Part shown: in pieces, positions 8,557 to 17,751 of the stretch
Numbering within the stretch: position 1 is the first letter of the stretch
Layout of the letters: every line of letters starts with the position of its first letter
Source: Paramesorhizobium endophyticum
Lineage (GTDB): Bacteria; Pseudomonadota; Alphaproteobacteria; Rhizobiales; Rhizobiaceae
Length of the DNA stretch: 64,000 nucleotides
Assembly (NCBI RefSeq): GCF_014640615.1
Contig: NZ_BMHH01000002.1
Span: forward strand, 310,001 to 374,000
Reading direction: 5' to 3'
Notes under the pieces: generated by a model
Database searches by the model: none
Told to the model about the DNA's origin: nothing
Seen by the model: only the letters and a program-made list of their open reading frames with translations
Translations under genes and position numbers: made by a program

Positions 8557-9300
8557 TCATGATTTACCCGCAGCGGTTGGGGCATCGGCGAGATGGCCCG
8601 CCGCAAATGTTTTGACGGCCTCGTCAAGCGCGCGCCAGTTGCTCAGGAGATCGCGCGGGAAGCGGTAGAGAAGCTGCAGGTCCTTGCCGAAATGAATGTC
8701 CCGCTCGCAAGGCGCAGCCATCCCTTTCGCCGCATTCTCATTGAGGCAGCGCGCGACGAACGCGGGTGGGCCGTTCTCTGCCGAAGAAACCACCAATTCC
8801 TCATCCGTATAGCCGCTGTCGGCGCGAAGCGTATGAATGGCCAGCCCGGTGGGGCCGGCTTTTCCCGGTTGTTCGATCAAGGTGGAATAGATCGGCTGAT
8901 AGCGGCCCGACATGTCGCGCGACATGGTGCGGCTTTCTATCGAGAGGAACAGCAATTGCCGTTTCGCGGTGGCGAAATTGAAGTCATTGCGCGTTTCGGC
9001 ACTGTATCCCGCCATCTCAGGCCATTTCAGATAAAGATCGACGCGATTTGCGATACCGTCGCGCCGTTGCGCTGGAAAGCGGATCATGTTCGAGGGGAGA
9101 CGCAAGACGTCGTTCCCTATGACGATCTCGCGCATGGTCGCGTCGTCCGTATGCCCGCCCATGGCGATGATGGGACCCAGATATCGCCCGCCGAAATTGA
9201 TCAGCGCGGAAAGCACGGCAAGGCCGACGAAAACATAAAAAATGCGCGTGAACAGGCGGCTTTCCGTCGCGACAAGTCCTGTCTCTTCCGCGCTTTGCAT
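8557..9300 (-). CDS. Hypothetical membrane-anchored protein
   Basis: The 247-residue protein has one predicted transmembrane helix near its N-terminus (IFYVFVGLAVLSALINFGG, about residues 19-37), followed by an exported or periplasmic domain with no motif I recognise. This N-in, C-out pattern suggests an inner-membrane anchored periplasmic protein. The start is uncertain: ATG 9300 gives a compact cytoplasmic tail, while the frame stays open to 9453 across the promoter of the divergent carbonic anhydrase gene. Confidence 0.75.
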   Translation of the reverse strand: MQSAEETGLVATESRLFTRIFYVFVGLAVLSALINFGGRYLGPIIAMGGHTDDATMREIVIGNDVLRLPSNMIRFPAQRRDGIANRVDLYLKWPEMAGYSAETRNDFNFATAKRQLLFLSIESRTMSRDMSGRYQPIYSTLIEQPGKAGPTGLAIHTLRADSGYTDEELVVSSAENGPPAFVARCLNENAAKGMAAPCERDIHFGKDLQLLYRFPRDLLSNWRALDEAVKTFAAGHLADAPTAAGKS

Positions 9301-9426
9301 CGGGTCCGCCCTGACCGCCTGATCGAGTTCGCGTCTAATATTAGGCTTTATGGTTAATACCCCGTGAAACTTGCGGTACGGCCATGGCTCGGTCATCATG
9401 GCGGCAACACCGAAGGGGAGAAACCC

Positions 9427-9960
9427 ATGCCCATTTATGCGCTCGACGGCCATCAGCCGGAATTCGAGGACCGTGAAACGAACTGGATCGCACCCGACGC
9501 TACACTTATCGGCAAGGTGCGGATAGGGCAGGGCGTGGGCTTATGGTTCGGCGTCGTATTGCGGGGCGACAATGAATTCATCACCCTTGGGCGCGACACC
9601 AATGTGCAGGAGCATGTGGTTGTTCACACCGACATGGGCTATCCGCTCACTATCGGCGAAGGCTGCACCATCGGCCACCGCGCCATGCTGCATGGCTGTA
9701 CGGTGGGCGACAATAGCCTCATCGGCATCGGTGCAATCGTGCTGAATGGCGCGAAAATCGGCAAAAACTCGCTTGTTGGTGCGGGCGCGCTCGTCACCGA
9801 AGGCAAGGAGTTCCCCGACAATTCGCTGATCATCGGCCAGCCCGCGCGGGTCGCTCGCACGCTTGATGAAACGGTAATCGAACAGTTGAAGCTCTCCGCG
9901 TGGCACTATGTGGAGAATGGGCGGCGGTTTATGCGCGGTTTGGAAATCGTGAGCGAATAG
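9427..9960 (+). CDS. Gamma-carbonic anhydrase family protein
   Basis: A 177-residue left-handed beta-helix protein of the gamma-carbonic anhydrase/YrdA group. The hexapeptide turns and the histidine ligands VVVHTDMGYPL, TIGHRAMLHGCTVGD are in place, consistent with a trimeric Zn or Fe site. Activity is often unproven in this family. ATG 9427 follows AAGGGGAGAAACCC; the upstream extension to 9364 is not supported. Confidence 0.92.
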   Translation: MPIYALDGHQPEFEDRETNWIAPDATLIGKVRIGQGVGLWFGVVLRGDNEFITLGRDTNVQEHVVVHTDMGYPLTIGEGCTIGHRAMLHGCTVGDNSLIGIGAIVLNGAKIGKNSLVGAGALVTEGKEFPDNSLIIGQPARVARTLDETVIEQLKLSAWHYVENGRRFMRGLEIVSE

Positions 9961-9966
9961 TCGCTC

Positions 9967-10860
9967 TTACAGCTTCGCCTTCTCAAACACGCCCACCACC
10001 CAATCCAGAAACACCCTGACGCGCGGCGATAATTGGCGGTTCTGCGGATAAAAGGCTGCGAGCGGAAGGAGCGGGGGCGGATAATCGGGAAGTACCTCGA
10101 CCAGGATCCCCCGCTCGATATCCTCGCGGAAACGGTAGCGCGGCGCCTGGATGATGCCATAGCCCATCCGCGCCAGATGGTGGTTGGTTTCGGCTTCGTT
10201 GGCGGTCAGGCGGCAGGGAAGCGTTATCTCACGCACGCCTTCGGCGGTTTCGAATTCCAGCGGCATTACCCGGCCCGTTCGCGAGGAGACGAAGCCGACC
10301 ATCTGGTGGCCTTCGAGATCGTCCGGCGTAGCCGGAACGCCGTTCCGCTTCAAATATTCCGGGCTGGCGCAAGTCATTTCGGGGATTGAGGGGAGCTTGC
10401 GCATGATCATACCGCTATCGTCAGGCTCGCCCGCGCGGATGACACAATCCACACCCTCGCGTACCATATCGACCAGCCGGTCGCCCTGGCCGATATGCAA
10501 CACGATCTGCGGGAAGGCATCGAGGAATTCCGGCAGGCGCGGCAGCAGGAATGAGCGGGTCAGCACGCCATGCGCGTCGATGCGAAGCACCCCCGCCGGA
10601 ACGCCGCCGCGCAGCGCGTTTTCCGCTTCGTCAATATCGGCGAGGATCGACAGGCAGCGCTGGTAATAGGCTTCGCCATCGGGTGTCGGCGCGACATGGC
10701 GCGTGGTGCGCTCCAGCAGGCGGCTGCCCAGATCGCTCTCCAGCCGCCGCATCGCCTCGGTCGCCGTCGAACGCGGAAGGCCGAGGTCTGCCGCCGCCGC
10801 CGTGAAGCTTCGGCGGTCGATAACCCGGACGAAAAGGCGCATTGCATCGAGACGATCCAT
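9967..10860 (-). CDS. LysR-type transcriptional regulator
   Basis: A 297-residue LTTR. The N-terminal winged helix-turn-helix (MRLFVRVIDRRSFTAAAADLGL) is followed by the ATEAMRRLESDLGSRLLER recognition helix region and a substrate-binding domain (about 90-290). It is of the CrgA/AaeR-like branch by its LERTTRHVAPTPDGEAYY motif. It is divergent from the SDR gene at 10992, 131 bp away, so it most likely controls that gene and the tautomerase behind it. The inducer is unknown. Confidence 0.93.
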   Translation of the reverse strand: MDRLDAMRLFVRVIDRRSFTAAAADLGLPRSTATEAMRRLESDLGSRLLERTTRHVAPTPDGEAYYQRCLSILADIDEAENALRGGVPAGVLRIDAHGVLTRSFLLPRLPEFLDAFPQIVLHIGQGDRLVDMVREGVDCVIRAGEPDDSGMIMRKLPSIPEMTCASPEYLKRNGVPATPDDLEGHQMVGFVSSRTGRVMPLEFETAEGVREITLPCRLTANEAETNHHLARMGYGIIQAPRYRFREDIERGILVEVLPDYPPPLLPLAAFYPQNRQLSPRVRVFLDWVVGVFEKAKL

Positions 10861-10991
10861 GATTGTTCGGACTAGCCGAATTTTCTTGCCCGCGAAAGGG
10901 TGATTATCCCGCCGCCTTCACCCTCTATCTACAGGTCAACCCATGGTTCCAGCCGCATTGATGCGACTGGAAAATGCTCAAGGAGGTTGAC

Positions 10992-11729
10992 ATGAAACTG
11001 GAAAACAAGACCGCAATCGTCACGGGCGCAAGCAAGGGCATCGGCGCGGCCATCGCCCTTAAGCTGGCGGCGGACGGCGCGGCGGTGGTGGTGAATTACG
11101 CGCGTGGCGAGTCCGCGGCCCGTAGCGTGGTCGAGGAAATCGAGAAGGCCGGCGGCAAGGCCATCGCGGTGCAGGGCGATGTGGGCGATCCATCCGCCGT
11201 GCCGGCATTGTTCGATGCCGCGGAAGCCGCGTTCGGCCCGGTTGATGTTATCGTCAACAATGCCGGCATGATGCGGCTCTCCCCGCTGGCAAACGCTACG
11301 AATGCGGATTTCAACGATCACATCGCCGTCAATCTGGGCGGGGTGTTCTACGGAATGCGGGAAGCCGCGAAGCGTCTGCGCGACGGCGGGCGCATCATCA
11401 GCCTCTCCACCAGCGTCATCGGCGCCTATCCGCCGGGATACGGCCTTTATGCCGCAACGAAAGCCGCCGTCGAGGCCATGACGCATATTCTCTCGAAGGA
11501 ACTCGGATCGCGCGGGATCACGGTCAATGTCATCGCGCCGGGCCCGGTCGAGACCGAACTGTTCATGCACGGCAAAACCGAAGAACTGGTGGCCAATATT
11601 GCCCGGTCGATCCCGCTCGGCCGCCTTGGCCAGCCCGACGATATCGCCGACGCCGTCGCTTTCCTCGCAGGTCCCGATGGCCGCTGGGTTAATGGCCAGA
11701 CCATCCGCGTCAATGGCGGCATGGTCTGA
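10992..11729 (+). CDS. SDR family oxidoreductase
   Basis: A 245-residue classical short-chain dehydrogenase. The NAD(P)-binding motif TGASKGIG is at residues 13-20, NNAG near 85, and the catalytic Ser/Tyr/Lys triad is in SLSTSVIG and YGLYAATKAAVEA. The C-terminal GQTIRVNGGMV is typical. It follows GGAGGTTGAC at the ATG. Divergent from the LysR gene and 27 bp ahead of a tautomerase gene, with which it forms a small operon. The substrate is not evident. Confidence 0.93.
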   Translation: MKLENKTAIVTGASKGIGAAIALKLAADGAAVVVNYARGESAARSVVEEIEKAGGKAIAVQGDVGDPSAVPALFDAAEAAFGPVDVIVNNAGMMRLSPLANATNADFNDHIAVNLGGVFYGMREAAKRLRDGGRIISLSTSVIGAYPPGYGLYAATKAAVEAMTHILSKELGSRGITVNVIAPGPVETELFMHGKTEELVANIARSIPLGRLGQPDDIADAVAFLAGPDGRWVNGQTIRVNGGMV

Positions 11730-11756
11730 TCCGGATCTCAACAAAGGAGTACAGAA

Positions 11757-11969
11757 ATGCCTTTCGTCAATTACAAAGTGCCACAGGCCGCGCTTTCCAA
11801 GGCGCAGAAGGAAGAACTGATCCACAAGACGACTGAACTGGTCGTCGGCTTCTTTAGCGAAGCAGCCCGTCCGCATACCATGGTTCTGATCGAAGAAGTG
11901 CCCGATGGCGGCTATGGCCGCGCGGACGAAGTGTTCGTCATCCCCGATGAATACAGGGCGAAGGATTGA
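11757..11969 (+). CDS. 4-oxalocrotonate tautomerase family protein
   Basis: A 70-residue tautomerase-superfamily protein. One departure from the canonical family: the catalytic Pro1 is not at position 2, where the protein reads MPFVNYKV... with Pro immediately after Met, so Pro becomes N-terminal once Met is removed, as required. LIEEVPDGGYGRADEVF matches the C-terminal half with its conserved Arg/Phe. It follows AAAGGAGTACAGAA and is co-directional with the SDR gene. The substrate is unknown. Confidence 0.88.
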   Translation: MPFVNYKVPQAALSKAQKEELIHKTTELVVGFFSEAARPHTMVLIEEVPDGGYGRADEVFVIPDEYRAKD

Positions 11970-12150
11970 TTTAAGCGAATTCCGCGAGGGTGGCAGCGAT
12001 CCGGCGCCGCGAAAGCATCGCCTTTTCACGGCTGCCCTCGAATATTTGATTGGTTCGTCTGAAAAAGCATAAAACGCTGGTGGAACTCTTTATATAATCA
12101 CTCGTTATGAACTGTTCGAACGTGGCCTGCTCGAGGGGTGGCACCAGCCG

Positions 12151-14685
12151 ATGTCAAATGTTGAAAGTTTTCCAACTGCCTTACCAGGTTTGTCGGAATA
12201 TGAAGCGCTGCTGGCGGCTGCGCCGAGTGTCCTGGATGCGGTGCCCGGCGCGGTCTATATCTGCGATCATGAGGGCTGGGTCGTTCGATACAACGCGGAG
12301 GCCGCCGAAGCTTGGGGCAGGGCGCCCGCACCGGATGGCCCTCGAGACCTGTTTTGCGGTTCGCACCGGCTTTTCCTCCCAGACGGCACATTGCTTCTTC
12401 ATGAGGAGTGCCCCATGGCGGATGCAGTCCGTGCCGGCACTGTGACCCGCAACGCAGAGGTCATGATAGAAAGGCCGGATGGCTCTCGCATCTGGGCGCT
12501 CGTGAATATTCGGCCCCTCAGGGGGCCGCGTGGCGAGATACAGGGCGCAATCAACTGCTTTCAGGATATTTCCGCACGCAAGAGAATCGAGGACGAACTT
12601 CACCGCAGCGCCGAAGATCTCGAGGATTTTTTCGAGAACGCCGCGATAGGGCTTCACATCGTCAGCAGAGACGGGATCATCCAGCGCGCCAACAAGGCGG
12701 AACTGGACCTTCTGGGATACTTGGCTGAGGAATATGTGGGCCGGCCGATTGCGGAGTTTCATGCGGACGCGGAGGTGATTGGCGACATTCTGAAACGGCT
12801 CACCAGCGGACAGGATCTCGTTCGCTACCCAGCCCGGTTGCGTGCGAAGGACGGAACCATCAAACACGTCCTGATCACCTCGAACGGGCGTTTCGAGGGC
12901 AACAGGTTCAAGAACACCCGGTGTTTCACAACCGATGTCACCGCTATTTACGAGGCGGAGAGCGCGCGGCACGAGAGCGACGAGCGGCTGGCCGCGACCT
13001 ATGAAGCCGCGACGGTCGGAATTACCGAAGTTGGGGCCGATGGGAATATCCTGCGTGCGAATGACGCGATCTGCCAGATATTGGGACGCACGCGGGAAGA
13101 GCTGCTGACGATGAACTTCCTGGACTATACCGGTCAGGAGGATCAGGAGCAGGACGCCGTTTGTTACGCGAAACAGGTCGCAGGTGAGATCAACGGATAT
13201 TCGATCCGCAAACGCGCAATCAGGCCGGACGGCAAGTATATCTACCTTGACGTCCATAGCTCGTCCGTGCGCGATCGCGAGGGTAACTTCCGGTATGGGG
13301 TCCGTGTCATTCAGGACGTGACCGAGGCGAAGATCAACGAGGACCGGCTGCGTGCAAGCGAACAGCAAATGCGTGATTTGCTGGAAGCATTGCCCGCCGC
13401 TGTATATACGACGGATGCGGACGGGGTCATTACCTTCTATAATAAGGCTGCCGTGGAGATGGCAGGCCGGACGCCGCAGCCGGGTGAAAAATGGTGCGTG
13501 ACCTGGCGCCTGTATAACATCGACGGGACGCCGCTTCCCCATGAGGAATGCCCGATGGCGGTTGCGTTGAAGGAGGGGCGGCGGATCCGCGGGGTCGAGG
13601 CAATCGCCGAACGGCCCGATGGAACGCGCATCCCCTTTATTCCCTATCCCACTCCGCTGCGCGATGCCGATGGCAAGCTTATCGGAGCGATCAACATGTT
13701 GGTCGATATCTCAGAGCGGAAAAAGGCGGAAGAATATGCCCAGCTTCTCGCTTTGATCGTGGAATTTTCGGACGATGCGATTTTAAGCAAGGATATACAA
13801 GGCATCATCCAGAGCTGGAACAAGGGAGCGGAACAGCTCTACGGTTATGAAGCGAGCGAAGCGATTGGCCAACCCATCACCATGTTGCTGGCGCCGGATC
13901 GTCCCGATGAAGAGACCATCATCCTCGATAAAATCCGGCGTGGCGAGCATGTCAGCCACTACGAGACCGTGCGCATGCGAAAGGATGGAACGCTTGTCGA
14001 TGTATCTCTGACCGTGTCCCCGCTGAAAAACGCATGGGGCCATATCGTCGGAGCCTCCGGCATATCGCGCGATATCACCGAACGGCGCCGTCAGGAAGAA
14101 CGTCGCCAGCTGCTTATCAACGAACTGAACCACAGGGTGAAGAACACGCTGGCCACTGTCCAGTCGCTTGCCGCGCAAACATTCCGCGGCGACAACCGCA
14201 GTTCCGCCTACCATCGTTTCGAAAGCAGGCTCATCGCGCTTTCCCGCGCCCATGACGTTCTCACCCGCGAACACTGGGGAGACGTGGAGCTTCGCGAACT
14301 GGTGGAAGAGGCGGTCACGCCAATGTGCGCAGACCCTTTAAGCCGCATCAGCATGTCAGGTCCGCAGGTCCGCTTGCGCCCGAAGATAGCTCTTTCCCTG
14401 TCGCTAGCTTTCCATGAACTGGCCACGAATGCAGCGAAATATGGGGCGCTTTGCAACGATGCCGGGCGCGTTAATATCCGCTGGGAAATTCCGAGCTTGC
14501 ATGGTGAGCCGCGCTTGCAACTTCATTGGTCGGAAGAGGGGGGGCCTCCCGTGAAAGAACCGCAGGAAAAAGGGTTTGGGACGCGCCTTCTTGAGCAGGC
14601 GCTGGTGCGTGAACTGGGCGCCCAGGTCGAGTTGTCCTTCTTGACCAGCGGCGTTGTGTGCGACATTCAAATAGCGATTAAGTGA
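12151..14685 (+). CDS. Five-PAS HWE-family sensor histidine kinase
   Basis: An 844-residue soluble kinase. Five PAS domains can be traced (about 15-140, 150-270, 280-410, 410-525, 530-640), several ending in the PAC-type DISERKKAEE. The HWE dimerisation box ELNHRVKNTLATVQSL places the phospho-acceptor at His661, and the N-box is FHELATNAAKYGAL followed by NIRWEI, with the Trp of the HWE class. PAS1 and PAS4 share the segment HEECPMA, suggesting internal duplication. No membrane segment is evident. A single-domain receiver gene begins ten bases after the stop, its likely partner. Confidence 0.93.
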   Translation: MSNVESFPTALPGLSEYEALLAAAPSVLDAVPGAVYICDHEGWVVRYNAEAAEAWGRAPAPDGPRDLFCGSHRLFLPDGTLLLHEECPMADAVRAGTVTRNAEVMIERPDGSRIWALVNIRPLRGPRGEIQGAINCFQDISARKRIEDELHRSAEDLEDFFENAAIGLHIVSRDGIIQRANKAELDLLGYLAEEYVGRPIAEFHADAEVIGDILKRLTSGQDLVRYPARLRAKDGTIKHVLITSNGRFEGNRFKNTRCFTTDVTAIYEAESARHESDERLAATYEAATVGITEVGADGNILRANDAICQILGRTREELLTMNFLDYTGQEDQEQDAVCYAKQVAGEINGYSIRKRAIRPDGKYIYLDVHSSSVRDREGNFRYGVRVIQDVTEAKINEDRLRASEQQMRDLLEALPAAVYTTDADGVITFYNKAAVEMAGRTPQPGEKWCVTWRLYNIDGTPLPHEECPMAVALKEGRRIRGVEAIAERPDGTRIPFIPYPTPLRDADGKLIGAINMLVDISERKKAEEYAQLLALIVEFSDDAILSKDIQGIIQSWNKGAEQLYGYEASEAIGQPITMLLAPDRPDEETIILDKIRRGEHVSHYETVRMRKDGTLVDVSLTVSPLKNAWGHIVGASGISRDITERRRQEERRQLLINELNHRVKNTLATVQSLAAQTFRGDNRSSAYHRFESRLIALSRAHDVLTREHWGDVELRELVEEAVTPMCADPLSRISMSGPQVRLRPKIALSLSLAFHELATNAAKYGALCNDAGRVNIRWEIPSLHGEPRLQLHWSEEGGPPVKEPQEKGFGTRLLEQALVRELGAQVELSFLTSGVVCDIQIAIK

Positions 14686-14695
14686 GAGGATAATT

Positions 14696-15073
14696 TTGGA
14701 CGGATCACATCCCGAATTTAAACCACTTCGAGTCCTTATTGTGGAGGATGAAGCTCTTGTCAGTATGTTGATTGAGGACAATCTCTTGGATATGGGCCAT
14801 GAGGTGGCTGCGATGGCTTCGCGCCTCACGCCCGCGCTCGACTTGGCTCGGACTGGTTCGTTCGACGTGGCTATCCTCGACGTTAATCTGGATGGGGAGC
14901 CCAGCTACCCCATCGCCGATGTGCTTAGGGAGCGTGGCATCCCGATGATTTTCGCATCCGGCTACGGCCCTAGTGGTCTGGATCCCAACTATGCCGGGAC
15001 GCCAATCCTGACAAAACCGTTCATCGCCGCCGATTTAGAAAAAGCTCTGTTAAACGTTACAGGCCGCGTATAG
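14696..15073 (+). CDS. Single-domain response regulator receiver
   Basis: A 125-residue receiver without an output domain. Acidic pocket VEDEA, phospho-acceptor Asp62 (AILDVNLDG), Ser/Thr position in FASGYG and Lys in LTKPF are all present. The start is TTG 14696 after GAGAGGATAAT. Placed directly behind the HWE kinase, it probably acts as its phosphate acceptor or sink. Receivers of this kind commonly accompany HWE kinases. Confidence 0.9.
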   Translation: MDGSHPEFKPLRVLIVEDEALVSMLIEDNLLDMGHEVAAMASRLTPALDLARTGSFDVAILDVNLDGEPSYPIADVLRERGIPMIFASGYGPSGLDPNYAGTPILTKPFIAADLEKALLNVTGRV

Positions 15074-15163
15074 CGTGACCGAATTGCCGGTGCCGGCACA
15101 TGGCAATAAAACCATTTTGCTTGGAATAAAGGCTATTTGCCGGGAAACGCGGGCCAGAAACGT

Positions 15164-15195
15164 AGGAGCCGACCCCTGGGGAGGGGCCGGCTCCT
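15164..15195. terminator. Hairpin downstream of the receiver gene
   Basis: AGGAGCC (15164-15170) pairs with GGCTCCT (15189-15195), reinforced inside by CCCCT/AGGGG. A second inverted pair, AACCCGGTC and GACCGGGTT, follows at about 15197-15236. The 15074-15310 gap otherwise holds no gene. No strong U-run, so termination is plausible but unproven. Confidence 0.5.
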
Positions 15196-15310
15196 GAACC
15201 CGGTCATTGGGGACGGGTGGGGGACACGACCGGGTTGCCGCATAAGGCTTGCGCCTTATTCCTGATAGGTCCGGATGAATGCGAAGCGCTTTTCTCCGGA
15301 ACCTGAGTAA

Positions 15311-15910
15311 CTACTGAATGCTGCCGACCAGAACCTGACGGTCGTCGTCGATCGAAACCCACACGCCCGTGTGGCGGGTCGATTGACGCTTGAGATATTG
15401 GTATTCCGTCTGGTTCCAGACCAGGACGCGCGGCTCCAGATTATCCAGGATGAAATCGCCCCGATCGGTCCGCATGGTGAGCACAGCGTGGCCGTCGCCA
15501 TTCGTCTGCCGCACGACGGTGATCAGCAAATCGCTGATGGGAACGCCGGCTTCAGCCAGGAGCTTGCGCTTCAACAGGGCGTAATCCTCGCAATCGCCAT
15601 ATTGCGTGGGGTAGGACCAGACTTCCGGCTTGCCCCACATTTCCATGTCCGTGCGCGCCTCGATGCTGGTGTTGACCTGGTTGTTGATTTCGATGACCTT
15701 GCCCCACAGCTCCTTGGTCAGCGTGACGGGCTTGTCCGCCTTGCTGACGATGCTGCACTCATCGGTATAACGCTGACAGAATTCATAATGCCCGATCGGC
15801 TGCGTCGTACGCTCGCCAACGTTCATCCAGGGTGAAACAGTCTGTGCCGCCTGGGCAGCCCCCATGCCGATCAAAAGAAAAACCCCCGCCAGTGCTGCTC
15901 TGAATGCCAT
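15311..15910 (-). CDS. Transglutaminase-like cysteine peptidase (BTLCP)
   Basis: A 199-residue bacterial transglutaminase-like cysteine proteinase with a signal peptide ending ...GAAQAA, so it is exported. The catalytic Cys is in QYGDCEDYALLKR, the His in GDGHAVLTMRT and the Asp in FILDN. In some bacteria BTLCPs cleave surface adhesins (LapG type). The ATG at 15910 was chosen for its GGAG nine bases upstream. No LapD or large adhesin gene is in the window, so the target is unknown. Confidence 0.88.
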   Translation of the reverse strand: MAFRAALAGVFLLIGMGAAQAAQTVSPWMNVGERTTQPIGHYEFCQRYTDECSIVSKADKPVTLTKELWGKVIEINNQVNTSIEARTDMEMWGKPEVWSYPTQYGDCEDYALLKRKLLAEAGVPISDLLITVVRQTNGDGHAVLTMRTDRGDFILDNLEPRVLVWNQTEYQYLKRQSTRHTGVWVSIDDDRQVLVGSIQ

Positions 15911-16130
15911 GTGCGTCATCTCCAATTGACGCCACAATGACATGCATAGTTTTAGGTCACGCGAATATTGATAGCAAAATACAAATAAAAAGCAGAGAAA
16001 ACAAGTATAAAATTCGCTTCAAATTTTAAATTTTCAAGTAAAACTCAATTAAGTAATTTGAATGGCCGGTTATGAAGTGGCGCGCGAAGTCACCCACTTC
16101 AGATTAATATGTTTTAACAGTGCGGCGGGT

Positions 16131-16345
16131 TGAGCGTCGAGGCATGGATTCCTGTGACAAGCACAGGAATAAAGGGGGAGAGGATTTTTTACTGAGTACC
16201 GTTTGCGAAGCGCAGACGTGGTAATAAGCCGAAACAGCCAACCTGCCGTCATTCCTGTGCTTGTCACAGGAATCCATGCCTCAACCGTTCCACCACCACA
16301 ACGAGGAAATAGTTCCAGGCGATTCCATCAAGATGTGCAGATAGG
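16131..16345. repeat. Palindromic MITE-like element, family B, copy 1
   Basis: GGCATGGATTCCTGTGAC at 16141 onward and its inverted copy (CATTCCTGTGCTTGTCACAG and following bases) at 16250-16280 enclose about 80 bp. The outer right end CAGGCGATTCCATCAA resembles the inverted outer end of copy 2 (TTTTGATGGAATCGCC). No transposase is encoded, so it is either non-autonomous or relic. Confidence 0.75.
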
Positions 16346-16356
16346 GAAGCTGGCTG

Positions 16357-16872
16357 CTACGGCGTTTCGCATTGTTCCGGCACGCTCTCCTCGAGCGATT
16401 TTTCCGATGGGGTGAGGGAGCCGGTCATGATGCTCATCGGCTGGTAGGGCGGCATCGCCTGGTTGGCGGGGCTCGCGAGCCGCAGCGTGTAGCAGCCGGT
16501 GAAGACCTGCTCCTTGCCTTCAGTCGAAACGGATTTGACCGCCAGCGGCAGGCTCCAATAGATCGACCCGGCGGCGCCATCCGCTTGCGCGTTGCCGAGC
16601 GCGATGGTCACGGACTTCGTGTTCGCATAGCCCTTGGCATAGGTGGCGAAATCAGGCTCGCGCCCTTCCTCGGAGTAATAGCTGTAGGCGCGGGCATATT
16701 CCTTGCGGTTGACCGCGTTGTAATAGGAACGGATCAGCGCCTCCGGCGAACTGCGATCGTCCATGTATCCGGCGAGCGGGCCGGTATCTTCCTCCTGCGC
16801 CTGACCGGGCAGGGCGGTGAGCAGAAACGCCGCGCAACAGGCAAGCGATATGACGGTATTGTGTGATGCCAT
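16357..16872 (-). CDS. Exported NTF2-like hypothetical protein
   Basis: A 171-residue protein with a signal peptide (FLLTALPGQAQ; cleavage after QAQ). The mature N-terminus has ALIRSYYNAVNRKEYARAYSYY, the pattern of NTF2-like (SnoaL/DUF4864-type) periplasmic proteins, then a beta-rich region with a Cys pair. The product at 30991-31416 shares the same layout (VIEAYYAAIDKGDYQSAYRLW). No partner gene is adjacent and the function is unknown. Confidence 0.78.
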   Translation of the reverse strand: MASHNTVISLACCAAFLLTALPGQAQEEDTGPLAGYMDDRSSPEALIRSYYNAVNRKEYARAYSYYSEEGREPDFATYAKGYANTKSVTIALGNAQADGAAGSIYWSLPLAVKSVSTEGKEQVFTGCYTLRLASPANQAMPPYQPMSIMTGSLTPSEKSLEESVPEQCETP

Positions 16873-17003
16873 TTCAGCCCTCCCAAGACAGGCATGGTTG
16901 GTCTATTGCCATGATGGTGGTACAACACTATCTATAATTCAAGGCGAAGCGGTGATCTTTTATCGGGGATCATGCGCGCAGCATTTTAAGAAGTGAGACA
17001 GAT

Positions 17004-17384
17004 ATGGGCCGTTTTGCAGTCATGACCATTTCCGATGCTGCTGCCGCACGTGTGTGCGAGATCGTCGAGGGCCGCGATGGCGCCCAAGGGATTCGCGTCG
17101 GCGTTAAGAAGGGCGGCTGCGCGGGCATGGAATATACGATCGACCTGGTGACCGAGCCCAATCCCAAGGATGATCTGGTCGAGAAGGATGGCGCGCGGGT
17201 TTTCATCGCACCGGAGGCCGTGCTTTTCCTGCTGGGAACGCAGATGGATTTCGAAACCACGACGCTTCGCACGGGCTTCACCTTCCACAATCCGAACCAG
17301 ACCTCTGCCTGCGGCTGCGGCGAATCGGTGGAACTGAAGCCTGCCTCGCCGGAACGGCTGGAACAGGCACGCAGCGCGGCTTGA
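17004..17384 (+). CDS. sufA: HesB/IscA-type iron-sulfur assembly protein
   Basis: A 126-residue A-type Fe-S carrier. The three conserved cysteines are present: Cys39 in KKGGCAGMEY and Cys103/Cys105 in SACGCGES. In Alphaproteobacteria, A-type proteins of this kind close the suf operon, but here no other suf gene lies upstream in the window, so the symbol is given by similarity. The AAGAAGTGAGAC site precedes ATG 17004. A TfoX-domain gene follows 27 bp later. Confidence 0.85.
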   Translation: MGRFAVMTISDAAAARVCEIVEGRDGAQGIRVGVKKGGCAGMEYTIDLVTEPNPKDDLVEKDGARVFIAPEAVLFLLGTQMDFETTTLRTGFTFHNPNQTSACGCGESVELKPASPERLEQARSAA

Positions 17385-17411
17385 CGAAATTTACCGGAAG
17401 CCCGCGCTTCG

Positions 17412-17735
17412 ATGGATGACGACGATATCCATGATCTCTTCGCCTCGCTTGGACCCATCCGGATCAAGCGGCTCTTCGGCGGCAAGGGCATCTATCGCGA
17501 CGGACTGATCATCGCCATCGAATATAATGGCGAAATCCTTCTCAAGGCAGATGAAGTCTCGGCTCATCTCTTCGAGGAGGCGGGATGTGCGCAATGGACC
17601 TATATCGGCAAGAACCGGTCCAAGCCTGTCGCCATGCCCTATTGGAGCCTTCCGGGCGACGCGCTCGACGATCCCGACATCATGAAGGAGTGGGCCCGCC
17701 GCGCTTATGAGGCGGCGGTGAGGAAGGGGAAGTAA
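17412..17735 (+). CDS. TfoX N-terminal domain protein
   Basis: A 107-residue protein with only the TfoX N-terminal domain: DLFASLGPIRIKRLFGGKGIYRDG, IAIEYNGEILLKADEV, PYWSLPGDALDDPD. Family members without the C-terminal domain are common in Rhizobiales and their role is unclear; competence regulation is established only for gammaproteobacterial full-length TfoX. Probably co-transcribed with the A-type Fe-S gene. Confidence 0.88.
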   Translation: MDDDDIHDLFASLGPIRIKRLFGGKGIYRDGLIIAIEYNGEILLKADEVSAHLFEEAGCAQWTYIGKNRSKPVAMPYWSLPGDALDDPDIMKEWARRAYEAAVRKGK

Positions 17736-17751
17736 GGCGAGGGGGCTTAGA

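Noticed and set aside
15074-15310. Riboswitch or small RNA in the hairpin-rich gap
   Set aside because: The hairpins are explained as terminator-like structures; no conserved riboswitch core was recognised.
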